Positions 52,373 through 61,507 of a stretch of DNA of 64,000 nt are shown here, one piece after another. The DNA is from Granulosicoccus sp045106475 (GTDB lineage Bacteria > Pseudomonadota > Gammaproteobacteria > Granulosicoccales > Granulosicoccaceae): assembly GCA_045106475.1 (NCBI GenBank), contig JBGCEO010000011.1:62001-126000 (forward strand), read 5' to 3'. The translations under genes and the position numbers were made by a program. The notes beneath the pieces were generated by a model. It made no database searches, was not told the DNA's origin, and saw only the letters and a program-made list of their open reading frames with translations. The first letter of the stretch is position 1, and each line of letters begins with the position of its first letter.

Positions 52373-53665
52373 ATGCCGTCTAAGCTGACAGCACTTCAAG
52401 GCAACATTCTGCATTGCCTGGGCGATCCTGACACGCAGGGTGATGATGCTATCGACTATATTGAAAATGGAACCCTGCTAATCGAGAATGGTTATGTCGT
52501 GGCCTGTGGTGCCAGCGATACCATCAAGATTCCAGATGATGCTCTTCAGTTGGATATGCAAGGTAAGCTCATTGTGCCTGGGTTTATCGACACGCACATC
52601 CATTATCCGCAGGTTGACATAATCGCCAGCTATGGCACTCAATTGCTCGACTGGCTTGAACGCTATACCTTTCCAGCCGAAATGGGCTTTGACAATAGCG
52701 AGCTTGCCAGCGATACCGCTGAGTTCTTTCTCGATGAGCTGTTACGCAACGGAACCACGACTGCCCTGGTATTCGGTACGGTGCATCCGGAATCTGTCGA
52801 TGCTTTTTTCACGGCTGCACAATCTCGAAAGCTTCGTATGATTTGCGGCAAAGTCATGATGGACAGAAATGCACCCGACGCCTTGCTCGATACCGCTCAG
52901 AGCTCCTTCACTCAAAGCCAACAACTCATTGATCGTTGGCATGACATTGATCGACTGGGCTACGCAGTAACACCTAGATTTGCACCAACCAGCACTACAG
53001 AACAACTGCAGTTGGCAAGCAAACTCATTGATGAAAATCCCGGCGTTCATTTGCACACGCACATGGCAGAAAATGCAGATGAGTGCGACTGGGTTGCCTC
53101 ACTTTTTCCACAGTCTGAAGACTATCTCGGAGTTTACGAGCGCTTCAATCTGGTGAGAAAACGCTCCGTATTTGCACATTCAATACATCTATCTGACAGT
53201 GCCTGGAAACGACTATCAAAGGCGGACGCAGCGGTAGCTCATTGCCCTGGTTCCAATCTGTTTATTGGCAGCGGGCTATTTGATCTTCGCTCAGCCCAAA
53301 AATATAAGGTTAAGCTGGGATTGGGCACGGACGTAGGTGGTGGAGATAGTTTCTCTATTTTACGTACCATCAATCAGGCTTATAAAATTCAGCAATTGCA
53401 ACGTCACACATTAACGGCGGAACATGCGTTCTATCTGGCTACTCTGGGGGGAGCAAAATCCTTGGATCTGGATAGCCATATCGGCAATTTCGAAACAGGC
53501 AAAGAAGCGGATTTTCTAATTATCGATGAACGGTCCACGCCAATACTGGCAAGACGCACAGCCAAACAGAACCATTGGCGTGATCGCTTATTTTCTCTCT
53601 TTATGCTTGGCGATGATCGTTGTATAGAGCAAACATGGATTATGGGGCAGCGTTACGGAGCGTAG
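52373..53665 (+). CDS. guaD: Guanine deaminase
   Basis: 430 residues from the ATG at 52373 (an upstream TTG reading adds 12). Amidohydrolase motifs: VPGFIDTHIHYPQVDIIASYG with the metal HxH and the GuaD-specific YPQ, LHTHMAENADECDWV, FAHSIHLSDSAW, AHCPGSNLFIGSGLF and LGLGTDVGGGDSFSI. It turns guanine into xanthine and ammonia in the cytosol. Divergently placed against the nucleoside importer, forming a purine salvage unit. Length matches the family. Confidence 0.92.
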   Translation: MPSKLTALQGNILHCLGDPDTQGDDAIDYIENGTLLIENGYVVACGASDTIKIPDDALQLDMQGKLIVPGFIDTHIHYPQVDIIASYGTQLLDWLERYTFPAEMGFDNSELASDTAEFFLDELLRNGTTTALVFGTVHPESVDAFFTAAQSRKLRMICGKVMMDRNAPDALLDTAQSSFTQSQQLIDRWHDIDRLGYAVTPRFAPTSTTEQLQLASKLIDENPGVHLHTHMAENADECDWVASLFPQSEDYLGVYERFNLVRKRSVFAHSIHLSDSAWKRLSKADAAVAHCPGSNLFIGSGLFDLRSAQKYKVKLGLGTDVGGGDSFSILRTINQAYKIQQLQRHTLTAEHAFYLATLGGAKSLDLDSHIGNFETGKEADFLIIDERSTPILARRTAKQNHWRDRLFSLFMLGDDRCIEQTWIMGQRYGA

Positions 53666-53680
53666 AAAAAAGCAATGTTG

Positions 53681-54664
53681 CTAATACTGCGGTAACTCAA
53701 TGCCGTCGAACAATTTGACTCGCTCACGCGTCGAACCCGCTTTAAGTGATGCATCAATAAGCGATGACTGTAAGTGTGGTGCAAACTGTTCTATGAATTC
53801 ATACATGAAGGGACGAAGGTCTCTATTTTGCCGCATGCCTATATGCGTGGTGCTGCTATCGAAGAGATGAGCTGCGTCCAGTAACTTAAGATCAGAATCA
53901 AGCTCCGGCTCGTATGCCATGCGAGCTATGATGCCAACACCCAGGCCGGAGCGTACATAGGTTTTGATGACATCGGCATCCGCCGCTGTCAGTACGACGT
54001 TCGGTTCCAGGCCTCGCGATAAAAACGCCTTGTCTAGCTGAGAGCGGCCAGTGAATCCGAAAACATAAGTGATTAATGGAAAATTAGCCAAGGCCTCAAG
54101 CGTAAGGCTACCCAGCTGCGCTAACTTGAACAGTGCGTGATCCTGTTTAACGATGACTGCCCGGTTCCAACGAGAACACGGCAACATCACCAGATTGTCG
54201 TAGTAATGCTGTCCTTCAGTCGCTATGACGAAATCTACCTCACCAGACTCCACCATCAAGGCCATCTGTTGCGGCGTTCCCTGATGGAGATGGATGTTAA
54301 CTCGGGGATATCGCTGACCAAAAGACTCTATGATGGCCGGTAACACATAACGAGCCTGAGTATGCGTTGTTGCCAGACGCAAATCTCCGCTATAGGGATC
54401 TGCATGTTGACGCCCCAGACTCTTGATATCTTCGGTTGCGGCAAGTATGCGCTCAGCAACAGGGATAATATCCCTGCCTGCCGGCGTTATTGATGAAATC
54501 TGTCGCCCACTGCGTTCAAACAGCTCAACGCCAATTTCATCCTCTAACTGACGAATCTGCTTACTGACACCCGGTTGCGATGTATGCAGAGAAGCTGCCG
54601 TCTCAGAGACGTTTAGATTGTTACGTACCATGGCTACGATACAACGTAGCTGCTGCAGTTTCAC
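53681..54664 (-). CDS. cysB: LysR-type regulator, CysB/Cbl subfamily
   Basis: 327 residues from a GTG (E. coli CysB 324). Winged helix MKLQQLRCIVAMVRNNLNVSETAASLHTSQPGVSKQIRQLEDE is CysB-specific, followed by LFERSGRQISSITPAGRDI, TTHTQARYVLPAIIESF with the ligand-binding TTHTQARY loop, and DADVIKTYVRSGLGVGIIA. CysB senses O- or N-acetylserine and activates sulfur assimilation genes; none of these is in the window. 24 bp downstream of the ferredoxin-NADP reductase gene on the same strand. Confidence 0.88.
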   Translation of the reverse strand: MKLQQLRCIVAMVRNNLNVSETAASLHTSQPGVSKQIRQLEDEIGVELFERSGRQISSITPAGRDIIPVAERILAATEDIKSLGRQHADPYSGDLRLATTHTQARYVLPAIIESFGQRYPRVNIHLHQGTPQQMALMVESGEVDFVIATEGQHYYDNLVMLPCSRWNRAVIVKQDHALFKLAQLGSLTLEALANFPLITYVFGFTGRSQLDKAFLSRGLEPNVVLTAADADVIKTYVRSGLGVGIIARMAYEPELDSDLKLLDAAHLFDSSTTHIGMRQNRDLRPFMYEFIEQFAPHLQSSLIDASLKAGSTRERVKLFDGIELPQY

Positions 54665-54687
54665 GAAGTGTGGCCCGACTCTATCTA

Positions 54688-55719
54688 CTAACTGTCTTCA
54701 ACACCAAGACGCTCATGCATAAGAGGGCTGGTTGTCGTGTACTGGACGTTTAATTTTTTATCAGGCTCAAATACCTGCTTGATGGCATAGGCTGCAAGTG
54801 CAGCTTCGTGAAATCCACTGAGTATCAGTTTCTTTTTGCCATTGTAGGTATTGATGTCACCGATTGCATAGATTCCCTCAACGGAAGTCTCGAAGGTAGC
54901 TACGTCAACCGTAACCAGCTTTCGCTCAAATTCCATGCCCCAATTCTCTATCGGACCCAGTTTGGGCGACAGACCGAAAAACACCAGTAAATCGTCTACG
55001 GGGGTTTCCAGCACCGTTTTGTCTTCGTCACGTAAGGTGAACGTCAAGCTGTCCAGCAATCCATCGGTTTCGTGAAATGAATTGAGCGTGCCCATCAGTA
55101 CTTTTGCATGACCTGAATCTGACAAGGCATAGAGCTTATCAACAGATGCTTGTGCGGCCCGAAAGCGTTCAGTCCGGTTCACGAGCGTCAGGCTTTTTGC
55201 AATAGGTGCTAACTCTATGGCCCAATCCAGAGCGGAATCGCCTCCCCCGAGTATCACCACATCGCGGTTGGCATGCTTTGAAGGGTCGCGCACTCGATAG
55301 TACATCTGGGTACCTTCAAACTTTTCGATACCTTCCACCCGGACTCTGACCGGTGTAAAAGAACCTGCACCCGCGGCCACGATGATGGCCCTACATTCGA
55401 ACTCTGTGCCTGCACTGGTCTTCAAATAAAAATCCTGGTCCCCTCGCTTTTCTATCTCATCCACCGATTGATCCAGGTGTAAGCCAGGAGAAAACGGCGC
55501 GATCTGCCGCTCAAGATTGTCGATTAACTGCTGGCCAGTGCACTCAGGTACCGCAGGTATGTCGAATATGGGTTTGTTCGGATAAAGTTCCGTGCATTGA
55601 CCGCCAATGTATGGCAACGCATCTACCAACTGTGCGGTGAGCCCCTGCAACCCTAGTTCGAAGACTTGAAATAGACCGACCGGCCCAGCACCCACTATGA
55701 CGACATCAGTTTTAATCAC
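54688..55719 (-). CDS. Ferredoxin--NADP reductase, type 2 (thioredoxin-reductase-like)
   Basis: 343 residues from a GTG overlapping the preceding stop (GTGA). FAD fingerprint VVIVGAGPVGLFQVFELGLQGL, the FNR2-specific GGQCTELYPNKPIFDIPA, NADPH site DVVILGGGDSALDWAIEL and IYAIGDINTY. It lacks the redox CxxC of thioredoxin reductase, which identifies it as the YumC/FNR2 type. It exchanges electrons between NADPH and ferredoxin or flavodoxin. Coupled to two outer-membrane protein genes and cysB. Confidence 0.88.
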   Translation of the reverse strand: MIKTDVVIVGAGPVGLFQVFELGLQGLTAQLVDALPYIGGQCTELYPNKPIFDIPAVPECTGQQLIDNLERQIAPFSPGLHLDQSVDEIEKRGDQDFYLKTSAGTEFECRAIIVAAGAGSFTPVRVRVEGIEKFEGTQMYYRVRDPSKHANRDVVILGGGDSALDWAIELAPIAKSLTLVNRTERFRAAQASVDKLYALSDSGHAKVLMGTLNSFHETDGLLDSLTFTLRDEDKTVLETPVDDLLVFFGLSPKLGPIENWGMEFERKLVTVDVATFETSVEGIYAIGDINTYNGKKKLILSGFHEAALAAYAIKQVFEPDKKLNVQYTTTSPLMHERLGVEDS

Positions 55720-56351
55720 TGTACAAAGTACCGAAAACCTATGCCAAAAGTGATCTCATCGATAAGATCAAGACCCGCATAAACCTCTCCCGGCCCTGCT
55801 GGCAGCACCACACCGCCACCTAGTCCGAGTTCATTGCTTGAATCATCCGCTAATCCGAAATCAACTGACAATCTATGAAAACCAAAGTTGGCATACCAAT
55901 TCAAACCATCGTCACTGATTGGTTCCTGGCCACTGATAAGGACTTCGAAGGATAATCCGCTGATATCTCCGTTAAAGCCTGCGATGTCATACTCGCCCGT
56001 GTGATAGCTTGCTTTACCGGCAATATCCAGGTTGTCGCTGATGCGCTGGTTGGAAAGAAAATAGATTGCGCCTAATCCAAAAGGTGTACCGTCAGCTACC
56101 CCGAACTCACTGATGCCTACATCACCAAAAACCACAAGCTCGGGCGATACCCGAAAATTAACTCGTGCGCCGATATTCTGATAGTCAACATCTTCCAAAT
56201 CCCCGGTGACAAAACCGAGCTCAACGGATAAATCAGTCATATTGCCCGGGTTTGCCGAGCGTCCGCTGAGTAACCCCATATACTCTGCTTGCGCAGACAA
56301 GGTGGTAAAAAGCAAAGCGATTGCCGTAGCAACAAGCGATTTTTTTAGCAT
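55716..56351 (-). CDS. YfaZ-like outer-membrane protein, copy 2
   Basis: 211 residues. Signal peptide ends SAQA before EYMGLLSGRSAN. The remainder consists of short amphipathic strands separated by D/N-G turns (DLSVELGFVTGDLEDVDYQNIGARVNFRVS, ending FGIGFRYFVQ with a terminal aromatic, as in OMPs). It is paralogous to the gene just upstream: GLLSGR versus GMLNGR, VDYQNIGARVNFRV versus VDYEHFGTRFNYRV, SGQEPI versus SGREPI. Overlaps the ferredoxin-NADP reductase gene by GTGA. Role unknown. Confidence 0.72.
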   Translation of the reverse strand: MLKKSLVATAIALLFTTLSAQAEYMGLLSGRSANPGNMTDLSVELGFVTGDLEDVDYQNIGARVNFRVSPELVVFGDVGISEFGVADGTPFGLGAIYFLSNQRISDNLDIAGKASYHTGEYDIAGFNGDISGLSFEVLISGQEPISDDGLNWYANFGFHRLSVDFGLADDSSNELGLGGGVVLPAGPGEVYAGLDLIDEITFGIGFRYFVQ

Positions 56352-56393
56352 GAATTTCTTAACCTTTTGAGCTTTGTGGTCTATCGAAAAGAG

Positions 56394-57035
56394 TTAATCC
56401 AGGAAGTGACGGTAGCCGCCGCCAAATGCCAAGTCTTCAATGTATAAGACACCTACAAAAATTTCACCCGAATTACTGGCATTGCGCGCTACGACACCAC
56501 CACCAAACGTTAGCTCAGTGTCGGAGTTACCATCAGAACTGGCACGGGTCAAACCAACATTGGCATTCCAGAACATGTTCTGGTTAGCACCTATCGGTTC
56601 TCTACCACTGAAAAAACCTTCAACGGCTATCACGGTTATTGTGTCGTCGGCAAAGCCACTGGCCTCCAGTTTAGCTCGATGGACACTAGCGTGCACGGCG
56701 AAGTCATTTTCGCTCAAAATGCCGTCCATTTGAAAAAAAGCACCCAAACCAAACGCTATGCCATCGGCTCTGCTGTTGAGGTCTGAATGTCCTAGATCAC
56801 CATAAGCCATGGTGGTGGGATTAACACGATAGTTGAAACGGGTGCCAAAATGCTCGTAGTCAACGTCAAACAAATCACCGAAAAGCGCTCCTGCTTCGAC
56901 AGAGGTGTCTGGCAGCCGGCTTATATCGGCGGTTCGTCCATTCAGCATGCCGAAACCCTCAGAAAGTGCAGGGAAGGAGGCCATAAACAACCACAAGGCT
57001 ATAGGGGCCGAAATGGCTTTAACTGAGATGCGCAT
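56394..57035 (-). CDS. YfaZ-like outer-membrane protein, copy 1
   Basis: 213 residues, SD GAGG before ATG. Signal peptide ends FPALS before EGFGMLNGRTADIS. Strand-turn pattern and a terminal FGGGYRHFLD fit a small barrel of about ten strands. Paralogous to the next gene (42 bp downstream), so the pair arose by tandem duplication and then diverged considerably. First gene of a four-gene minus-strand group ending with cysB. Confidence 0.72.
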   Translation of the reverse strand: MRISVKAISAPIALWLFMASFPALSEGFGMLNGRTADISRLPDTSVEAGALFGDLFDVDYEHFGTRFNYRVNPTTMAYGDLGHSDLNSRADGIAFGLGAFFQMDGILSENDFAVHASVHRAKLEASGFADDTITVIAVEGFFSGREPIGANQNMFWNANVGLTRASSDGNSDTELTFGGGVVARNASNSGEIFVGVLYIEDLAFGGGYRHFLD

Positions 57036-57144
57036 GTTGAATTCCTCTAATTATGTCAATGACAAGGCAAACGAAAATTTCGAATAGCCCATTCAAAGGA
57101 CATAACGCACAAGATTAGATAAATGATACCGAATTTGTACGAAA

Positions 57145-58740
57145 TTAGTTGAATACCTGCTCGCGCGTGGCCAGAAACTCTACCTCGGGCCAACGCTCTT
57201 GTGACATTTGCAGATTGACTCGTGTGGGCGCTAAATAGACCAGTTCATCTGCATGATCAAAAGACAGGTTCATATCCAGTTTACGCTTGAAATCGCCCAG
57301 CATTTTTTCATCCGCACAACGGATCCAGCGGGCCTGCTGCACACCTACTGTCTCGAACTGGCACTCTACCTTGTATTCATCCCGCAATCGCTGAGCCACT
57401 ACCTCGAACTGTAAAACACCCACAGCCCCGAGAATCAGATCATTGCTGACCAAGGGTTTAAACAATTGAGTAGCCCCTTCTTCGCAAAGCTGACTCAAGC
57501 CCTTCTGAAGAGCTTTCATCTTCAATGGATCTTTCAAAACTGCACGGCGAAACAACTCAGGCGCAAAGTTGGGAATACCGGTAAAAGCAAGATCTTCTCC
57601 TACCGTAAAAGTGTCGCCTATCCGGATGGTTCCGTGATTGTGTAAACCAATGATATCGCCGCTGTAAGCCTGCTCAACAAGCCCACGGTCGGCTGCCAAA
57701 AAAGTGAGTGCATCGTTCAATCGAACCTCTTTACCTAAACGCACGTGCCTGACTTTCATGCCTTTGGTGAAACTGCCTGAGCAAATCCGCACAAAAGCAA
57801 CGCGATCACGATGCTGTGGATCCATGTTTGCCTGAATCTTGAACGCAAAGCCTGTAAATTTTTCCTCTGTGGCCGCAACCTCTCGGGTGACTGTCGGGCG
57901 ATTTTGGGGTGCTGGTGCATACTTGACGAAGTCAGCGAGTAGCTCTGCTACTCCAAAATTATTGATAGCTGAGCCGAAATACACTGGAGTCAGCTCACCA
58001 GCCCTGTAGGCTTCAAGATCGAACTCATGACACGCGCCTTGCACCAGTTCGAGTTCCTCACGAAGCTCTGCAGCCATATCACCGAGTATTTCGTCCAGCT
58101 TGGGATTGTCTATACCTTCTACAACTTCTCCCTCCTGCATTTTGCCGCCATGAGTCGCTGAATAGAAATGGACCTTTCCAGTATGCAGGTGGTAGACCCC
58201 CTTGAAACGCTTTCCCATACCAATTGGCCAGGTGATGGGGGCACAGCGAATGTTGAGCATCTGCTCGACCTCATCCATTAATTCAATAGGATCGCGCCCC
58301 TCACGATCGAGCTTGTTTATAAAGGTCATAACCGGAGTGGTGCGAAGCCTGCAGACGTCCATCAGTTTTTCTGTTCGACCTTCGACGCCCTTGGCAACAT
58401 CGATAACCATCAGAGCAGAATCAACAGCAGTCAAAGTGCGATAGGTATCTTCCGAGAAATCCTCGTGCCCGGGAGTATCAAGCAAATTGACGATGTGGTC
58501 GGCAAACGGAAATTGCATCACCGATGAGGTAACAGATATCCCTCGCTCTTGCTCCATCGCCATCCAGTCTGACGTGGCATGTCGAGCAGCCTTACGCCCT
58601 TTTACAGTACCAGCAAGCTGTATGGCACCACCAAACAGCAACAGTTTTTCAGTTAGCGTCGTTTTGCCTGCATCGGGGTGCGAAATGATGGCAAATGTTC
58701 TTCGCTTGTTGATTTCATTAAGAAAGTCGGCATTTGCCAT
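57145..58740 (-). CDS. prfC: Peptide chain release factor 3
   Basis: 531 residues (E. coli 529). GTPase motifs: ISHPDAGKTTLTEKLLLFGG (G1), RGISVTSSVMQFPF (G2), LLDTPGHEDFSEDTYRTL (G3) and FINKLDREGRDPIELMDE (G4). Domain II and the RF3-specific C-terminal domain (QFETVGVQQARWIRC, VYLAPTRVNLQ) are intact. Recycles RF1/RF2 from ribosomes. A perfect 9-bp stem-loop lies 15 bp upstream of the ATG. Confidence 0.96.
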   Translation of the reverse strand: MANADFLNEINKRRTFAIISHPDAGKTTLTEKLLLFGGAIQLAGTVKGRKAARHATSDWMAMEQERGISVTSSVMQFPFADHIVNLLDTPGHEDFSEDTYRTLTAVDSALMVIDVAKGVEGRTEKLMDVCRLRTTPVMTFINKLDREGRDPIELMDEVEQMLNIRCAPITWPIGMGKRFKGVYHLHTGKVHFYSATHGGKMQEGEVVEGIDNPKLDEILGDMAAELREELELVQGACHEFDLEAYRAGELTPVYFGSAINNFGVAELLADFVKYAPAPQNRPTVTREVAATEEKFTGFAFKIQANMDPQHRDRVAFVRICSGSFTKGMKVRHVRLGKEVRLNDALTFLAADRGLVEQAYSGDIIGLHNHGTIRIGDTFTVGEDLAFTGIPNFAPELFRRAVLKDPLKMKALQKGLSQLCEEGATQLFKPLVSNDLILGAVGVLQFEVVAQRLRDEYKVECQFETVGVQQARWIRCADEKMLGDFKRKLDMNLSFDHADELVYLAPTRVNLQMSQERWPEVEFLATREQVFN

Positions 58741-58755
58741 GTATTTAAATTCCCA

Positions 58756-58780
58756 TTTCGCACACCGTATTTGTGCGAAA
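58756..58780. promoter_or_regulatory. Stem-loop TTTCGCACA-N7-TGTGCGAAA in the prfC leader
   Basis: Perfect 9-bp arms, 7-nt loop, ending 15 bp before the prfC start codon. Could be a translation-control hairpin, a terminator remnant after rimI, or an operator. Confidence 0.5.
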
Positions 58781-58962
58781 AATTACGTTGACTCTAAGCC
58801 GTGACTTCCAAGTAGTTTGCCAAGACCTACAGCCAGCAAAACCTCCCATCAAAGCATTGATTGATTCAGCCGCTATTTTAGCAAAATGATCAGGTGTTAT
58901 GAATCGCCCGCATTTAAATGCTCTTGCACTGCCCCAACCCGCCGAGGCGCTCCTTTGCATCA

Positions 58963-59460
58963 CTAGTGCTGCGTAGTATGACCCTGGTCATCAGCAACAA
59001 TGCTGCGCGCCATTACCAGAGCATCCTCTCGACCTTGATGAGAGTCGTAGTAGCCCTTGCGCAAACCGATTTCATTGAATCCCGATCGTTGATACAAGTC
59101 CACCGCTCGCGGGTTGGATGGCCGAACTTCGAGAAACACAATATGCGCACGTTTGATGCTTGCCTGACTGACCAGATGCTCGAGCAGTAATCTGGCAAAT
59201 CCTTGACGTTGAAAAGGCTTATCAATGCACAGGTTCAGAATGTGCGCCTCGTCTACGCTAATCTGCATAACACCGTAACCAATCACCTCTTTGTCCAGCT
59301 GCACAAGCTGACAAATGTAGCCGGCTTTCAGACAGTCCCTGAAGATTCCGTCACTCCAGGAAAACTCGTAGTTGCGTCTCTCCATTGTGCCAATCAGTGC
59401 CACATGCCGTGAACCCATGGCCGAGAAAGTCAATTCGCCTGAAGCGGCATTGATACTCAT
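58963..59460 (-). CDS. rimI: Ribosomal-protein-alanine N-acetyltransferase RimI
   Basis: 165 residues. GNAT fold with acetyl-CoA loop RQGFARLL in HILNLCIDKPFQRQGFARLLLEHLV, and the RimI-type C-terminus FLEVRPSNPRAVDLYQRSGFNEIGLRKGYY...EDALVM, where the E-V-R-x-S-N and Y-x-x-x-G-F patterns define the family. Acetylates the N-terminus of ribosomal protein bS18. Between the holD-like gene and prfC, as in E. coli (where yjjG lies between). Confidence 0.9.
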   Translation of the reverse strand: MSINAASGELTFSAMGSRHVALIGTMERRNYEFSWSDGIFRDCLKAGYICQLVQLDKEVIGYGVMQISVDEAHILNLCIDKPFQRQGFARLLLEHLVSQASIKRAHIVFLEVRPSNPRAVDLYQRSGFNEIGLRKGYYDSHQGREDALVMARSIVADDQGHTTQH

Positions 59461-59463
59461 AGA

Positions 59464-60126
59464 TTAAGCAGCGAGATGCTGCTGCAGCGCCTTCAACACC
59501 TGCCAGGCCTGCCGTTTTCGCCAGTTTTCCTGCAGCAATAGTTCCGGATGAGCAATGCGCCAGGTAGGTAATCCAGACTCTGCCAATCGACAGTGGTTTG
59601 CATCAGCCCTTATGTCGTTGCTATCGTCCATAGGCATCAATACAAGCACGGCACGGGTATGCGCAGTACATGCCCTGCCAACAGTGGACTCACAAATTGA
59701 TTGATCATGTCCAGGTAGCAGGCTATCGGCCAATGCACACTGCAAAACATCCGATCGATTAAGACCGATAGAGCGCATCATCAACTCAAACAACTGCGCT
59801 GAATCTCCAGTGAGCGGTAGATCAGTGTCGCTCTCCTGCTTGTCGTTATGCTTAAAACGTTGAACAACCACCAGTACAGGTGCTTCCGGGTGACCCAGCG
59901 TAGTATGCACAGCACCCTTGTATCCAAAATTCGCCAGTAACCTATCTGGCAAACACAGCCCTAGTTCAGGCATCGTGTCGGGTAGATTGCTTGCTGATAG
60001 CGTTGAAGGAACTTGCACAGTGCTCGCCGGCGCAACCGATCCACCCTGTCGAGAAACCCAAGGAACAATACCCATCGCCTCCAGGCAATGCAGTTGACGT
60101 TCACTAAAGCCCACGGTGTCAGTCAC
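59464..60126 (-). CDS. holD: HolD-like protein (DNA polymerase III psi subunit-like)
   Basis: About 220 residues from a GTG at 60124-60126; the open frame reaches 60207 but that part overlaps pssA. FSERQLHCLEAMGIVPWVSRQG resembles the E. coli HolD opening (Q-L-Q-Q-L-G-I-T-Q-W-x-x-R), which contacts SSB-bound chi. The C-terminal part (LVVVQRFKHND, LTGDSAQLFELMMRSIGL) fits the psi domain. The gene order before rimI matches E. coli. Primary similarity is weak and the protein is longer than E. coli HolD (137), with an extra middle segment, so the call depends on synteny. Confidence 0.55.
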   Translation of the reverse strand: MTDTVGFSERQLHCLEAMGIVPWVSRQGGSVAPASTVQVPSTLSASNLPDTMPELGLCLPDRLLANFGYKGAVHTTLGHPEAPVLVVVQRFKHNDKQESDTDLPLTGDSAQLFELMMRSIGLNRSDVLQCALADSLLPGHDQSICESTVGRACTAHTRAVLVLMPMDDSNDIRADANHCRLAESGLPTWRIAHPELLLQENWRKRQAWQVLKALQQHLAA

Positions 60127-60133
60127 AGCGCTT

Positions 60134-60904
60134 TCAGCTAGCGCGACCAACCCTATTACGTTTGCGATACAAACGAAACAGGAAGTAGACCGGCCCTGAC
60201 AATCCATAGAGCACTGCAGCGATGAGAATCATTTTTGGCGGGTCTACTGCGGTCACAACAAACAACAGAAGCAAACCCAGCAACATCGCAAATGGTACCT
60301 TTCGATTGGTTCCCAGGTCTTTGAAACTGTAGTAAGTGAAAGTACTTACCATAGCGATACCACTGAATAAGGTCATGATACAAACCAGTATGACAACATC
60401 AGGGCCTTTCACACCAAGATCACCCATTACCCAGACAAAACTTCCCAATATAGCCGCAGCTGCGGGACATGCCAGCCCCTGAAAAAAGCGTTTGTCAGCG
60501 GTGCCCACCGCAACGTTGAATCTTGCCAAGCGCAATCCACAACAGGCGGTATATACAAAGGCGATCACCCAACTCAATTGTCCGTACTGAGCTTCAGTCA
60601 GACTGGATAACGACCAGGTATACACTAAAAACGCCGGAGCCATACCAAAGGAAATCATGTCTGCCATGCTGTCATATTCAGCACCAAATGCAGTAGTCGT
60701 ATTGGTCATCCGCGCAACACGACCATCGAAACCATCCAGCACCATCGCAACGATAATCGCAATGCCACCGGATCGAAAGTCAGCGTTGTAAGCCGCAATG
60801 ATACTGTAGAAACCCGCAAACAATGCGCTGGTCGTAAACAGATTAGGCAACAGATAGATGCCCCTGGATGGCTGTTTTTGCACTTTAGCTGGTTCGACCA
60901 TCAT
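60134..60904 (-). CDS. pssA: CDP-diacylglycerol--serine O-phosphatidyltransferase
   Basis: 256 residues from the ATG at 60902-60904 (GAAGGTAGAG upstream); the longer frame has an unlikely Arg/Ser-rich start. CDP-alcohol phosphatidyltransferase motif DGFDGRVARMTNTTTAFG then AEYDSMADMISFG (D-G-x2-A-R-x8-G-x3-D-x3-D). Six to eight membrane segments start at YLLPNLFTTSALFAGFYSI. Makes phosphatidylserine, precursor of phosphatidylethanolamine. Just downstream of ilvN (21 bp beyond the end of the longer frame), as in pseudomonads where ilvC usually intervenes. Confidence 0.9.
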   Translation of the reverse strand: MMVEPAKVQKQPSRGIYLLPNLFTTSALFAGFYSIIAAYNADFRSGGIAIIVAMVLDGFDGRVARMTNTTTAFGAEYDSMADMISFGMAPAFLVYTWSLSSLTEAQYGQLSWVIAFVYTACCGLRLARFNVAVGTADKRFFQGLACPAAAAILGSFVWVMGDLGVKGPDVVILVCIMTLFSGIAMVSTFTYYSFKDLGTNRKVPFAMLLGLLLLFVVTAVDPPKMILIAAVLYGLSGPVYFLFRLYRKRNRVGRAS

Positions 60905-61009
60905 CTGTTCTCTACCTTCACCTGAATGATTACGAGCTCTGCAAGGTATTGCTCCACGTGGTGTGGACGAGAATGCCGCACCCGACATTCGCGCCCAACC
61001 ACCCTTTGA

Positions 61010-61507
61010 TCAAGGCTTGAGGCTTTTGTCGCCTCTCGCGATACCCGTCGCCCCTGAACGCACCACCTCGATTACATTATCGCGGCTACATGCATCCAGG
61101 AATGCATTTAGTTTGTGATCATCGCCTGTTAGTTCAATAACGTAACTCGAATCAGTGACATCAAGAATCCGTCCCCTAAAAATGTCAGTCAAACGTTTTA
61201 ATTCTTCACGACCCTGATCAACCGCTCTAACCTTGATCAACATGATTTCGCGTTCGATGAACTGGACTTCTGTTAGGTCGGTTAATCTGACAACATCAAT
61301 CAGCTTGTTCAGCTGCTTGATTATTTGCTCGACAACACGCTCAGTACCGATCGATACAATCGTCATGCGCGAAAGCGTTGGATCGTGCGTTGCAGCAACC
61401 GTTAACGACTCGATGTTGTAGCCGCGTGCGCTAAACAAACCGGATACTCGAGACAGTGCACCTGATTCGTTCTCCATCAATACCGAGATAACGTGCCGAC
61501 GCTTCAT
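61010..61507 (-). CDS. ilvN: Acetolactate synthase small (regulatory) subunit
   Basis: 165 residues, length typical for IlvH/IlvN. ACT domain: HVISVLMENESGALSRVSGLFSARGYNIESL at the start, followed by the conserved SRMTIV strand; C-terminal domain from about residue 80 (FIEREIMLIKV, RGRILDVTDSSYVIELTG). Confers valine feedback control and activity on the large subunit. The ATG overlaps the ilvB stop (ATGA). Confidence 0.94.
   Translation of the reverse strand: MKRRHVISVLMENESGALSRVSGLFSARGYNIESLTVAATHDPTLSRMTIVSIGTERVVEQIIKQLNKLIDVVRLTDLTEVQFIEREIMLIKVRAVDQGREELKRLTDIFRGRILDVTDSSYVIELTGDDHKLNAFLDACSRDNVIEVVRSGATGIARGDKSLKP

Noticed and set aside
58745..58963. Possible yjjG remnant or small gene between rimI and prfC
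   Set aside because: The 72-codon frame has no HAD-phosphatase motif and no similarity I recognise; the gap is better explained as leader sequence.
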